Below the pieces are notes generated by a model. It was not told the DNA's origin, did no database searches, and saw nothing but the letters and a program-made list of their open reading frames with translations. A DNA stretch of 64,000 nucleotides from Roseomonas sp. (GTDB lineage Bacteria; Pseudomonadota; Alphaproteobacteria; Acetobacterales; Acetobacteraceae), in NCBI GenBank assembly GCA_020249145.1, contig JADCGF010000013.1, positions 1 to 64,000 on the forward strand, in the 5' to 3' direction. Both the position numbers and the translations under genes were made by a program. Of the stretch, positions 16,847 to 25,057 are shown piece by piece. The number at the start of each line of letters is the position of its first letter. Within the stretch, counting starts at the first letter, position 1.

Positions 16847-17508
16847 TGTTCAAACCGCGTCTTTTACCCTTGGCGATTTTCGCGATGGGTGGCTTATTCC
16901 TTGTAAAGTCAGAGAATTTGATCCGGCCTTTGCTGCGCGGACAGCCCGCCTCCGCACCTTCAGTTGCGCCATTAAGGGCGGCAGAAATTGCCCCCCCATT
17001 GGCAGTGGCGCCCCAATCGCAGCGCCCAGCCGGGGGCTTCCAAAGGCTCGGTGATCGGCCTGATGGGGCGCTTGCCGACGCGCCGAGCCCGATTTCCCAG
17101 GCGGAGCGCGCGCTATTGGAACAGTTGCGCGCCCGGCGGGTGGAGTTGGAGGCGCGCGAACAGGCCATCGTCTCGCGCGAAGTGGTCCTGCTCGCGGCTG
17201 AGCGCCGCCTGGGCCAAAGGATTGAGGAGATTGCGCAACTCCAGCAGCGTCTCGAGGCCATGGAGCGCTCCCGCAATGAGCGTGAGGAGGCCGGCTGGCG
17301 CGGCTTGGTACGTACCTACGAAAGCATGCGCCCGCGCGAAGCGGCTGCAATTTTCGAAGAATTGGAATTACCCGTGGTGATCCAGATCCTGGATCGCATG
17401 GGTGAGCGGAAAATGGCACCGGTGATCGGTGCGATGCGGCCCGAAAAGGCCCGGGTTCTCACTGCCGAATTGGCGAGACACCGGGCCAATCGGCCGGGAA
17501 GTGAGTAG
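16846..17508 (+). CDS. MotE-like flagellar motility chaperone
   Basis: 220 aa. An N-terminal membrane segment or uncleaved signal (LLPLAIFAMGGLFLVKS) precedes a Pro/Ala-rich stretch, a coiled coil (about 85-140, ERALLEQLRARRVELEAREQ) and a C-terminal MgtE-N-like helical domain: YESMRPREAAAIFEELELPVVIQILDRMGERKMAPVIGAM. The MRPREAAAIFEEL signature is shared with MotE, the periplasmic chaperone of MotC in rhizobia, and with related motility proteins in other alphaproteobacteria. motA/motB/motC are not in the window. It is coupled to the previous gene by a TGATG overlap. Confidence 0.8.
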   Translation: MFKPRLLPLAIFAMGGLFLVKSENLIRPLLRGQPASAPSVAPLRAAEIAPPLAVAPQSQRPAGGFQRLGDRPDGALADAPSPISQAERALLEQLRARRVELEAREQAIVSREVVLLAAERRLGQRIEEIAQLQQRLEAMERSRNEREEAGWRGLVRTYESMRPREAAAIFEELELPVVIQILDRMGERKMAPVIGAMRPEKARVLTAELARHRANRPGSE

Positions 17509-17542
17509 GCCGAAAGATCCGGTCGGCAAACGGTGGAGAACC

Positions 17543-17923
17543 ATGGATAAGAACATCAATGTCCTAATTGTGGACGACTATCGGACGATGCTGCGCATCA
17601 TCCGCAACCTTCTGAAGCAGCTTGAATTCAACAATGTTGATGAAGCTGTGGATGGGCAGGAAGCCTTGGCAAAGCTACGCGCGGGCAATTTTGGGCTCGT
17701 GATCAGCGATTGGAACATGGCGCCCATGACCGGGCTTGACCTGCTCAAGGAAGTGCGGGCTGATCAGCGTCTGAAGACCATGCCCTTCATCATGATCACC
17801 GCCGAAAGCAAGACCGAAAACGTGGTGGCCGCCAAGCAGGCCGGCGTTTCCAATTACATCGTGAAGCCTTTCAACGCTGAAACGCTGCGCGAAAAGATCG
17901 AAAAGGTGCTGGTCCATGCCTGA
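17543..17923 (+). CDS. cheY: CheY, chemotaxis response regulator
   Basis: 126-aa single-domain receiver. The phosphorylation pocket is complete: Asp11-Asp12 (LIVDDYRTML), phospho-acceptor Asp56 (VISDWNM), Thr86 (ITAES) and Lys108 (IVKPF). CheY-P binds FliM to change motor rotation. ATG 17543 follows GTGGAG; the open frame extends upstream to 17429 but lacks homology there. It overlaps cheZ by eight bases. Its position inside the fliLM operon suggests it is the motor-output CheY; the other che genes must lie elsewhere. Confidence 0.94.
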   Translation: MDKNINVLIVDDYRTMLRIIRNLLKQLEFNNVDEAVDGQEALAKLRAGNFGLVISDWNMAPMTGLDLLKEVRADQRLKTMPFIMITAESKTENVVAAKQAGVSNYIVKPFNAETLREKIEKVLVHA

Positions 17924-18530
17924 TGGAACCCCGCAAGGGCCGGAAGGAGACCGGATCGAGGCGACGGTACGCGCCGTACTCACTTCCATGGCAGGCGATC
18001 TGACCGCGAAGGAATCCGCCCTTTTGGCCGAGCTGGAAGGTCTTGGGCGCACCATCGCCCGTGCCAAGGCCGAAATCGCCGCTCTTAAGGTGGAAGATAT
18101 CCGCGATGCGCATATCCCCTCCGCCACCGATGAGCTTGACGCCATTGTGGACCACACCGCGCATGCCACGAATGAAATCCTGGATTGCTGCGAAACGCTG
18201 GAGCAATTGCAGGCCGAAATCTCGGGCGAGGTGGCGGATAAGTTGCAAGGTGCGGTCACTCGGATATACGAAGCCTGTTCCTTTCAGGACATCACAGGCC
18301 AGCGAATCGGGAAAGTTGTGACAGCACTCAAGGCGATTGAAGGCAGGATTTCGGCGGTAGTGTCCGCCGCCAGCGGCATGCCGGGACCAGAGCCTGCATC
18401 CGCCACCCCGACCGTGCCGTCACGTGACGATAAGCGTACCGAGGGTGAAAAACTGGCCAATGGTCCGCAGCTTCCGGGTTCCGGTGTCTCGCAAAGTGAG
18501 ATTGACCGGCTATTGGCGAGCTTCGATTGA
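17916..18530 (+). CDS. cheZ: CheZ-type CheY-P phosphatase
   Basis: 204 aa, mainly long helices. The CheZ catalytic motif is CSFQDITGQRIGKVV, with Gln124 as the active-site glutamine. The C-terminal peptide VSQSEIDRLLASFD is the CheY-binding tail seen in CheZ, separated by a flexible Pro/Thr/Ser-rich linker. CheZ dimers hydrolyse CheY-P. It is encoded directly after cheY with an eight-base overlap, which fits equal dosage. CheZ is not universal in alphaproteobacteria, so its presence here is informative. Confidence 0.92.
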   Translation: MPDGTPQGPEGDRIEATVRAVLTSMAGDLTAKESALLAELEGLGRTIARAKAEIAALKVEDIRDAHIPSATDELDAIVDHTAHATNEILDCCETLEQLQAEISGEVADKLQGAVTRIYEACSFQDITGQRIGKVVTALKAIEGRISAVVSAASGMPGPEPASATPTVPSRDDKRTEGEKLANGPQLPGSGVSQSEIDRLLASFD

Positions 18531-21500
18531 TGCGCCTTGCGGGTGTCTTGCTGCTCATTTGGTTCGCCTTGGGCGTTCCGGCCATGGCGCAACAGGCACC
18601 AATGGTTGGCTTTCGTATTGGCACCCATCCAACTTACGGGCGGGTGGTAATGGATTGGCCCGAACCGGTGACCTATCGGGCGGAGGAATCTGGCAATCGC
18701 CTGATTCTCCGCTTTGATACTCCGGCGGGATTCGATCTTACCGGCGCCTTGCGGCTGCCGAGGAATATTGAAAGCCTCTCGGCGATTGATGGCGGTATCA
18801 TGCTGCAAGCCCCGCCGGGGACACAGTTCCGCCATTTCCGACTTGGCAACCGCGTGGTGATTGACGTGCTTGATGGGGCCGAGAGCGGAACTGCCACGCC
18901 GGCAGCCGGGGCCGGCGCACCGGCAGAAACACCCACAACCGCTGCCCGGGCCGCAACGACACCACCCCCTCCGCCAGCCACGCCAGCGCCGGCGGCGCAA
19001 ACTGCTGCCCCGCCATCGCCCGCCACCGCTCCGCCGCGGCCTGCGACTGGCCCGCCTGCCGCTTCGGCGGCAAGGCCGCCGCCCGCCGCGCCGCCGATAG
19101 AGCCCGCGCGCCCGTCAAACCAGACTGCCACCCCATCCGCCACGACCTCTCCCTCGGCGGATGTTTTGCGTCCTGGGGCTGGGCCGAATGCGGGCGCCGC
19201 ACCCCAGATTACGCCGGCGCCAAGCCCGGCAACACCTGCCGCCTCGCCAACGCCGCCGGCCGCGTCGCCGCCCCGTGCATCGCCGCCCCCGGCGCCTGTG
19301 CAGGCAGAGCCCGCGCCGGCCCCGCGCCCGCTAGTCGTTGTGCCGCCGCGCCGCACCGTGCCGGTTGGCCTGGTGGCAGAAGGCCGCGCCATTTCGCTTG
19401 ATCTTGGGCCGGAAACATCCGCCGCTGTGTTCCGCCATGGCGATTGGGTGATCGCGGTCCTGGACCGGCCTGAGGCGCTGGACCTCACGCAGCTTCAGGG
19501 CAGCAATATTTTCCGCAGCATGGAAGCGCGCCAGACTGGCGACGCTACCATTTTGCAAATGCGCCTCGCCCAGCCGGGCACGCTGCGTCCTCGGCGTGAA
19601 GGCAATGCCTGGGTGATGGAAGCCTTTCGCGACGCGGTGGATGCCAATCGCGCGCTGACCCCCATCACGCCGGAATTGGAACAGGGACCGCCGACGCGAC
19701 TGGTGCTGCGCACAGCGCGTCCCGGGCGCAGCGTGACAGTGCTTGATCCCGAAACCGGCAGCCCGTTGCTGGTAGGCACCTTGCGGGAAGCCGGGCACGC
19801 CGTTGCCATTGGCCGCCGCCAGTCGGAATTTCAGCTCTTGCCCGCCATGCTGGGCGTGGCGGTATTGCCCCGGGGCGACAGTATCCAACTCCGCGCCTTG
19901 AATGACCGCTTTATTCTGCAAGCGTCGGGCACGGATTCCCTTAGGCTGGGTGCGGATGCGGGCAGGGAACCCCTGGCCGAAGCCGCGACGCTCAGCCGCA
20001 TCATGGACTTGCCCTCGGCCACAACCTCGACGCTGATGGAAAGGCTGCGCACTGCTTCGGCCAATATCGCTGCCGCAGGGCCACTTGCCCGGTCAGAGGC
20101 GCGGCGGCATGCGGCGGAAACACTCCTCGCGCTTGGCATGGCGCAGGAAGCCCAGGCCATGGCGACCCTCGCCTTGCAGGAAGACCCGCGCGCGGGTGCA
20201 GATGCGCGACTTGTGATGGTACAAGCCGCCGCGGCGCTGGTCGCTGGGCGTGAGGCCGAGGCGCGGCAGCTTGAAAACCCGCAAATGCCCTCGACCGATG
20301 AAACGACGCTTTGGCGCGGTTTTCTGGCGGCCGCGCGGGGTGATCACGCCGTGGCCGGCCCTGCCATTGCCGCCAGCCTACCCCTTTTGTTGTCCTACCC
20401 CCGCCCCCTGGCCCAGCGCCTGATCCCCATTGCCATGGAAAGCCTTGCCGCTGCCGGCGAGCTTACGGCGGCGAACCGCTTGGCGGAAGCGGAACCGGAC
20501 AATCCCAGCCTGCACCTCGCCCGCGGCATGATGGCTGAGGCCGATGGCCGGATTGAGGATGCGTTGGCGGCCTATCGGCAGGCCATTCAAGGAAGGGACC
20601 GGTTGCGCCGGGCGCGCGCCATTCGTCGCAGCGTGGAATTGCGCCTGGCGGTGGGGCAGCTTGATGCTGCGGGCGCCATTGCCGAATTGGAAGCGGCGCT
20701 TTTTGCCTGGCGCGGCGATGCAGATGAAATGAACGCGCGTATTCGCTTGGCTGAATTGCAGCGCGAAGCCGGCAATGGCCGCGCCGCATTTGAATTGCTG
20801 CAGGAAACCCAACGCTTCTTCCCGGAACGCGAGAACGACCTGCGCCCGCATTTGCGCGCTGCTTTCGCCGCAGCGCTGCAGAGTGCGCCCCCCCTGAACG
20901 CCGCCAGCTTCTATGATGCGCATCCGGAATTCCTTCCGGAGGATGAGGCGGGAATCCGTTCCGTGGTCGCCTTGGCGGACCGGTTGGTCGCCCTGGACCT
21001 GGTGGACCGTGCCTCGGCCGTCTTGCGCGATGCCTTGGCAAGGCTGACTGATCCGGCATTGCGTCAGCAGGTCAGCACAAAACTCGCCACCATCCGCCTT
21101 GCAGAGGGTGATGCGCCCGGCACCTTCGCTGCTCTGGACGCAGCGACGGAAGGCAATGGGCAGGAAGTGGAGCGTACGATCTTGCGTGGGCGTGCCTTGG
21201 CCCGCGCTGGCAATCGCCGCGTTGCTGAAGGGCTGCTCTCCGAATTGGGCGATGATGGCGCTGAGGCCTTGGCGGAAATCCGCGCGGCCGCGCAGGATTG
21301 GCTGGGCGCTGCCTCGGCCATGATGAACCACATTGAGGCCAAGGTGCCGCCTGCACCGGCGCCCTTGGACCCTACCATGCGGCGCGATTTGGCGCGGGCC
21401 GCTGCCTATGCCGCCATGGCCAATGATTCGGCCACCCTCGCGCAGCTCCGCGACACATTTGGTGCGCGCATGCAGCGCGGACCCTTCGCGGAAGCTTTTA

Positions 21501-21652
21501 CCCTACTGACGGGCGAATCGCTCCGCGGCGTGCAGGATCTGCCGCGTCTGCAGAGCGAAATCAGTCAATTGCGCCTATTGCCGCAAAGATTGGGCGGGCC
21601 GAACGCACCAGCACCGGCGGCGACGCCCGCAGCCGCACCGCCAAGGCGATAA
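18530..21652 (+). CDS. Large secreted AMIN-like/Pro-rich/TPR-type protein of the motility operon
   Basis: 1040 aa, not matched to a named protein. The N-terminus is a signal peptide (MRLAGVLLLIWFALGVPAMA). Residues about 25-120 (FRIGTHPTYGRVVMDWPEPVTY, LILRFDTPAGFDL, FRLGNRVVIDVLDG) look like an AMIN-type domain. Residues about 125-265 are an extreme Ala/Pro/Thr linker. A second AMIN-like beta region (about 275-450) and then about 500 residues of TPR-like helical repeats (AEAEPDNPSLHLARGMMAEADGRIEDALAAYRQAI) follow. The C-terminus is again Ala/Pro-rich. ATG 18530 overlaps the cheZ stop. A periplasmic scaffold for the flagellum or cell wall is plausible, not shown. Confidence 0.85.
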   Translation: MRLAGVLLLIWFALGVPAMAQQAPMVGFRIGTHPTYGRVVMDWPEPVTYRAEESGNRLILRFDTPAGFDLTGALRLPRNIESLSAIDGGIMLQAPPGTQFRHFRLGNRVVIDVLDGAESGTATPAAGAGAPAETPTTAARAATTPPPPPATPAPAAQTAAPPSPATAPPRPATGPPAASAARPPPAAPPIEPARPSNQTATPSATTSPSADVLRPGAGPNAGAAPQITPAPSPATPAASPTPPAASPPRASPPPAPVQAEPAPAPRPLVVVPPRRTVPVGLVAEGRAISLDLGPETSAAVFRHGDWVIAVLDRPEALDLTQLQGSNIFRSMEARQTGDATILQMRLAQPGTLRPRREGNAWVMEAFRDAVDANRALTPITPELEQGPPTRLVLRTARPGRSVTVLDPETGSPLLVGTLREAGHAVAIGRRQSEFQLLPAMLGVAVLPRGDSIQLRALNDRFILQASGTDSLRLGADAGREPLAEAATLSRIMDLPSATTSTLMERLRTASANIAAAGPLARSEARRHAAETLLALGMAQEAQAMATLALQEDPRAGADARLVMVQAAAALVAGREAEARQLENPQMPSTDETTLWRGFLAAARGDHAVAGPAIAASLPLLLSYPRPLAQRLIPIAMESLAAAGELTAANRLAEAEPDNPSLHLARGMMAEADGRIEDALAAYRQAIQGRDRLRRARAIRRSVELRLAVGQLDAAGAIAELEAALFAWRGDADEMNARIRLAELQREAGNGRAAFELLQETQRFFPERENDLRPHLRAAFAAALQSAPPLNAASFYDAHPEFLPEDEAGIRSVVALADRLVALDLVDRASAVLRDALARLTDPALRQQVSTKLATIRLAEGDAPGTFAALDAATEGNGQEVERTILRGRALARAGNRRVAEGLLSELGDDGAEALAEIRAAAQDWLGAASAMMNHIEAKVPPAPAPLDPTMRRDLARAAAYAAMANDSATLAQLRDTFGARMQRGPFAEAFTLLTGESLRGVQDLPRLQSEISQLRLLPQRLGGPNAPAPAATPAAAPPRR

Positions 21653-21812
21653 AGATTTTGGCTCCTACTGGAAGTGGCAGGAAATTTCTTGGGCTGCCCC
21701 ACTGATTTTCCCTTGCGTCCGCGCCCTGCTTGCCCCATATGCCGCAATTGTTGACCCCCGATCAGAATCCCCTGATCACCCTGGTCATCTGCTGGCTGGA
21801 AGGAGCCCTGCT

Positions 21813-22271
21813 ATGGAAGCTCTCGTCCAACCGGGGATGGTCTCGGATTTGCCGAGCGACACCCGGAATACCGACGAAGACGTCTCGGCCCATGCCGAGA
21901 AGGATTATTTCGTTCATCGTAACGGTGTGCGTTACGCCGGGACGCATCTGATCGTGGATTTGTGGGGGGCGACCAATCTGGACGACCCGAACCACATTGA
22001 TGCGGTGCTGCGTGAAGGCGCGCTCGCCACTGGGGCGACAATCCTGCATGGGCATTTCCATCATTTCTCGCCCAATGGTGGGGTATCCGGCGTGCTGGTG
22101 CTGGCGGAAAGCCATGTATCCATCCACACTTGGCCGGAACGCGATTACGCCGCGCTGGATATTTTCGTCTGCGGCGATTGCGATCCCTATAAGGCGATCC
22201 CGGCACTGAAGCGCGGCTTCCTGCCGGAACGAGTGCAGCTTGCCGAACATAAGCGCGGCCTCATCGGCTGA
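21813..22271 (+). CDS. speD: S-adenosylmethionine decarboxylase proenzyme
   Basis: 152 aa. Pyruvoyl enzyme making decarboxylated AdoMet, the aminopropyl donor for spermidine. The self-cleavage site is VLAESHVSIHTWPERDYAALDIFVCGDC: cleavage between Glu99 and Ser100 turns Ser100 into the pyruvoyl group, with His105 and Cys120 as the expected catalytic partners. The conserved GTHLIVDLWG block opens the fold after an unusual N-terminal extension of about 40 residues. ATG 21813 has a strong ribosome-binding site (GAAGGAG). It pairs with speE downstream, separated by a hairpin. Confidence 0.95.
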   Translation: MEALVQPGMVSDLPSDTRNTDEDVSAHAEKDYFVHRNGVRYAGTHLIVDLWGATNLDDPNHIDAVLREGALATGATILHGHFHHFSPNGGVSGVLVLAESHVSIHTWPERDYAALDIFVCGDCDPYKAIPALKRGFLPERVQLAEHKRGLIG

Positions 22272-22295
22272 TTTCCATTCATTGTCGTTTGGATG

Positions 22296-22325
22296 GGGCC
22301 GGGTGGCAGCACCCGGCCCTTCTTA
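22296..22325 (+). terminator. Hairpin between speD and speE
   Basis: A perfect 10-base-pair stem, GGGCCGGGTG and CACCCGGCCC (22296-22305 and 22310-22319) with loop GCAG, is followed by TTCTT. It fits an intrinsic terminator with a weak T tract. Because it lies between two genes of one pathway, partial read-through or attenuation lowering speE relative to speD is likely. Confidence 0.6.
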
Positions 22326-22340
22326 TGAAAGGGTGCCGCC

Positions 22341-23210
22341 ATGGCGACCGATAGCTGGATCAATGAAACCCTTTATGCCGCCTGGGGCCAGCGCTTTCGC
22401 GTGAAGCGCGAATTGGCGCGTGTGCAGTCGGATTTCCAGGATATTGTTGTCTTTGAAAGCGAAACCCATGGGCGCGTCATGTTGCTCGATGGCGTGGTGC
22501 AGATCACGGAAGGCGATGAATTCGTCTACCAGGAAATGATCACCCATGTGCCCATCTTGGCCCATGGCGCGGCGAAGCGCGTGCTGATCATTGGCGCGGG
22601 CGATGGCGGCGTGCTGAAGCGCGTGTTGCAACATCGCGGCATCGAAAAGGCCGTGATGGTGGAAATTGATGGCGAAGTGGTGCGGCTTTCCAAGGAATTC
22701 CTGCCCGGTATTGGCGGCAATGCGTGGGGCGACCCGCGCGCCGAGGTGATCATCGGCGATGGCATTGATTATGTGCGTGTCGCACCCGCGGAAAGCTTTG
22801 ATGTCATCATCGTGGACAGCACGGACCCGATCGGCGTGGGTGAGGTGCTGTTCACCGATGAATTCTACGCCAATGCGGCGCGTATCCTTTCGCCGCGCGG
22901 CTTGATCGTCAATCAATGCGGCGTGCCCTTCATGCAGGCCGATGAATTGCACGAAACATCGCGCCGCCGCGCGAAATCCTTCCCCGATAACTGGGCCTAT
23001 GTGGCGGCGGTGCCGACCTATGTTGGTGGCTTCATGACGCTGGGTTGGGCGGCGAAGGATGCATCGTGCCGCGCAGTGGCGACCGATGAAATCCGCCGTC
23101 GTGCGGAAGCTTCGGGTATTTTGGGCAGCACGCGCTATTGGACGCCTGAGATTCACACCGGCGCCTTCAATCTGCCGCCCTATATCGCGGAAAATCTTCC
23201 GGGCGCCTAA
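22341..23210 (+). CDS. speE: Spermidine synthase
   Basis: 289-aa aminopropyltransferase joining decarboxylated AdoMet to putrescine. Motifs: the N-terminal beta domain (FQDIVVFESETHGRVMLLDGVVQITEGDEFVYQEMITHVPI), the nucleotide-binding VLIIGAGDGGVLKRVLQH, AEVIIGDGIDYV, and the DVIIVDSTDPIGVGEVLFTDEFY loop with the catalytic Asp in DSTDP. Length and order match bacterial SpeE. ATG 22341 follows AAAGGG. It ends 13 bases before the convergent end of fliP, with a hairpin spanning the junction. Confidence 0.96.
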   Translation: MATDSWINETLYAAWGQRFRVKRELARVQSDFQDIVVFESETHGRVMLLDGVVQITEGDEFVYQEMITHVPILAHGAAKRVLIIGAGDGGVLKRVLQHRGIEKAVMVEIDGEVVRLSKEFLPGIGGNAWGDPRAEVIIGDGIDYVRVAPAESFDVIIVDSTDPIGVGEVLFTDEFYANAARILSPRGLIVNQCGVPFMQADELHETSRRRAKSFPDNWAYVAAVPTYVGGFMTLGWAAKDASCRAVATDEIRRRAEASGILGSTRYWTPEIHTGAFNLPPYIAENLPGA

Positions 23211-23218
23211 ATGTTGCG

Positions 23219-23242
23219 GGGCTTCAATTCAGATTGAAGCCC
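23219..23242. terminator. Possible bidirectional hairpin at the speE/fliP junction
   Basis: A perfect 10-base-pair inverted repeat, GGGCTTCAAT and ATTGAAGCCC with loop TCAG, spans the last codons and stop of fliP and starts nine bases after the speE stop. No clear T tract follows on either strand. A weak bidirectional terminator or an mRNA-end hairpin is possible. Confidence 0.4.
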
Positions 23243-23973
23243 TGCACCAGGCTGCCCGAGACCAGGCGCCAGCCATCCACCAGCACAAAAAAGATCAGCT
23301 TGAAGGGCAGCGCCACGACGGATGGCGGCAGCATCATCATGCCAAGCGACATCAGAATGCTGGCAATCACCATATCAATCACCAGGAAGGGCAGAAACAG
23401 CAGGAACCCGATTTCAAAGGCACGCTTCAATTCGCCCACGATGAAGGCCGGGATCAGGGCGCGCCAGGGCGTTTGCGCCGGGTCTGTCACAGCCTGAATG
23501 CCGCCCAGATCCATGAACAGGATCAAATCATCTTCCCGGATATTGGCCACCATGAACATGCGGAAGGGCTGCGCCGCCGCCGCCAGCCCGTCCAATTCGG
23601 AAATTCGCCCCTCGGTCATCGGCACAATGCCCTGCGTCCAGGAAGCCTCAAACACCGGCTGCATGACGAAGAAGGTCAGGAATAGTGCAAGCCCGATCAG
23701 CACCGGATTGGGCGGGATGCCCGGCGCGCCGATGGCGCTGCGGAGCAAGGACAGCACAATCACAATGCGCGCGAAGGCGGTCGCCATGACCAGCAGAGAA
23801 GGCGCCAATGACAGCAGCCCGATCAGCGCAGTCAACTGCACCAGCCGCGCCGTGGCGCCGGGCTGGCCGGTCTGGCCAAGGTCAATTGAAACACTCTGCG
23901 CCAGCGCCATACCTGCGGGTAGCGTCAGCACCGCGAGGGCGATAAGAACCCAAAAACCGGTTTTACGCATCAT
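23224..23973 (-). CDS. fliP: FliP, export-gate membrane protein
   Basis: 249 aa. A cleavable signal peptide (ending GMALAQ) and four membrane segments. FliP blocks: LLSLAPSLLVMATAFARIVIVLSLLRSAIG, PPNPVLIGLALFLTFFVMQP, and the C-terminal FVIGELKRAFEIGF-type segment followed by LPFLVIDMVIASILMSLGMMMLPP. FliP with FliQ and FliR forms the secretion pore of the flagellar type III apparatus. Its ATG overlaps the fliO stop. fliQ and fliR are in the opposite operon starting at 24644. Confidence 0.97.
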   Translation of the reverse strand: MMRKTGFWVLIALAVLTLPAGMALAQSVSIDLGQTGQPGATARLVQLTALIGLLSLAPSLLVMATAFARIVIVLSLLRSAIGAPGIPPNPVLIGLALFLTFFVMQPVFEASWTQGIVPMTEGRISELDGLAAAAQPFRMFMVANIREDDLILFMDLGGIQAVTDPAQTPWRALIPAFIVGELKRAFEIGFLLFLPFLVIDMVIASILMSLGMMMLPPSVVALPFKLIFFVLVDGWRLVSGSLVQGFNLN

Positions 23974-24248
23974 GATTTGGGGGATTCCTCATTTTTGGGC
24001 GGCAGCCAGCCGAGGCAGAGATCCTGCGGCCCGCCGGTCAATAGCAGCACTTCCCGCCCATCGCAGCGGAGGATGATCAGGCGCCGGCGCGCATCCAGCG
24101 CCAGCACTTCCTGCAATTTCAGCCGCTGGCCGCTGGATTGCGGCGCCAGGCCTGTGGCGCGCAGCAACCGCGCCAGCAGCAGGATCAGCCCCAGCACGAA
24201 AAGCAGTGCGATGCCAGCAGTGAGCCAATTGGCAAGGCTTAGGGTCAT
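23970..24248 (-). CDS. fliO: FliO, export-gate assembly protein
   Basis: 92-aa bitopic membrane protein: one N-terminal segment (WLTAGIALLFVLGLILLLARLLRA) and a cytoplasmic SH3-like part (LQEVLALDARRRLIILRCDGREVLLLTGGPQDLCLGWL), the FliO/FliZ family core. FliO stabilises FliP during pore assembly. It overlaps fliP (ATGA) at its end and the preceding 99-codon gene at its start, so all three are probably translated together. Confidence 0.87.
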   Translation of the reverse strand: MTLSLANWLTAGIALLFVLGLILLLARLLRATGLAPQSSGQRLKLQEVLALDARRRLIILRCDGREVLLLTGGPQDLCLGWLPPKNEESPKS

Positions 24249-24544
24249 GGGTGCCTCCCTTGGCGGTCTGGCTTGGGCAGGGCTGATTGCAGCCTTTCAA
24301 CCTGGCCGAGCAAGGCTTCAAGCCCTCGGCGCAGCGACGGCGCCATGGCGGGTGGCGCTTCCCGTGCCGCGGCACAAAGCCGGCTGATTTCGCCATCAAG
24401 CCCGGCAAGGTCGAGCGCAAAACCCTCGGCAAGACTTGCCTCTGCCTGGGTCAGGCTTTCCCCCATGGCCTTGATGGCGGCCAGCACCGCCAGGCCATGC
24501 TGGCTGCCGGCGGCGCCTGGAATATCCTCGGAATGCGTGCTCAC
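24245..24544 (-). CDS. Unrecognised 99-aa helical protein upstream of fliO
   Basis: The frame ends with TGA overlapping the fliO ATG (ATGA). The most likely start is GTG 24544 (VSTHSEDIPGAAGSQHGLAV) with GGATGG just upstream; the frame stays open far into antisense of flgB, which I regard as chance. The protein is almost entirely helical and Ala/Leu/Glu-rich (AIKAMGESLTQAEASLAEGF, LAGLDGEISRLCAAAREAPP, RRGLEALLGQVERLQSALPK). Size and helix content resemble FlgN/FliT-type export chaperones, but there is no sequence signature to claim this. Tight coupling to fliO-fliP argues that it is real and flagellar. Confidence 0.65.
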   Translation of the reverse strand: MSTHSEDIPGAAGSQHGLAVLAAIKAMGESLTQAEASLAEGFALDLAGLDGEISRLCAAAREAPPAMAPSLRRGLEALLGQVERLQSALPKPDRQGRHP

Positions 24545-24643
24545 ATTGCCATCCAACAGATTCTGTGCAAAAAAACCATTAGAAATTGTTGTAACGGGAC
24601 GCTTTTTAACGCATTTTGGCCCGTAACGTGCAAGGATGGGATC

Positions 24644-25042
24644 ATGGACCCGACCAAGACCGGACCGATTGCCCTTGCCGAACAGCGGTTGCGCTGGACG
24701 GAAGCGCGCCAGCGCGTGCTCGCGCAGAACATCGCTAATGCGGATACACCGAATTATCGGCCTTCCGATATGCAACCCTTTGCCAAGGTGCTGAACGGCA
24801 AGCTCAAGGAACGGCAGATGGTGGCGACCAATGCCAGTCATTTGCAGGGTACGCGGCATCAGGATGGCCGGACCCTGAAGGAACGCGTTTCGGCCAGCCG
24901 CGACCCGAGTGGCAATGCGGTGTCCCTTGAACGCGAAGCGCTGCGCGTGGCCGATACCGATTCGGCCCATGCGACCGCCCTTTCGGTGCGTCGGCGTTAC
25001 ATGAGCATGTTCATGACTGCCCTTGGGCGGAATCAGGGTTAA
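24644..25042 (+). CDS. flgB: FlgB, proximal rod protein
   Basis: 132 aa. ALAEQRLRWTEARQRVLAQNIANADTPNYRPSDMQPF is the FlgB N-terminal motif, and the C-terminus (VRRRYMSMFMTALGRNQG) is typical. FlgB is one of the first rod subunits exported. ATG 24644 follows AAGGA at 24632-24636. It begins the operon flgB-flgC-fliE-fliQ-fliR-flhB-kinase and is divergent from the 99-aa gene-fliO-fliP. Confidence 0.95.
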   Translation: MDPTKTGPIALAEQRLRWTEARQRVLAQNIANADTPNYRPSDMQPFAKVLNGKLKERQMVATNASHLQGTRHQDGRTLKERVSASRDPSGNAVSLEREALRVADTDSAHATALSVRRRYMSMFMTALGRNQG

Positions 25043-25057
25043 AGGGGGCGCTAAGCC

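Noticed and set aside
24616..24632. Sigma-54-like sequence TTGGCCCGTAACGTGCA before flgB
   Set aside because: GG and GC are correctly spaced, but the start would fall at about 24643, one base before the flgB ATG, and the element overlaps the ribosome-binding site. No CGGCARG cluster is nearby. Probably chance.
24545..24970. Extension of the 99-aa frame to 241 codons antisense to flgB
   Set aside because: The upstream part is antisense to conserved flgB, has no ribosome-binding site and no plausible protein features.
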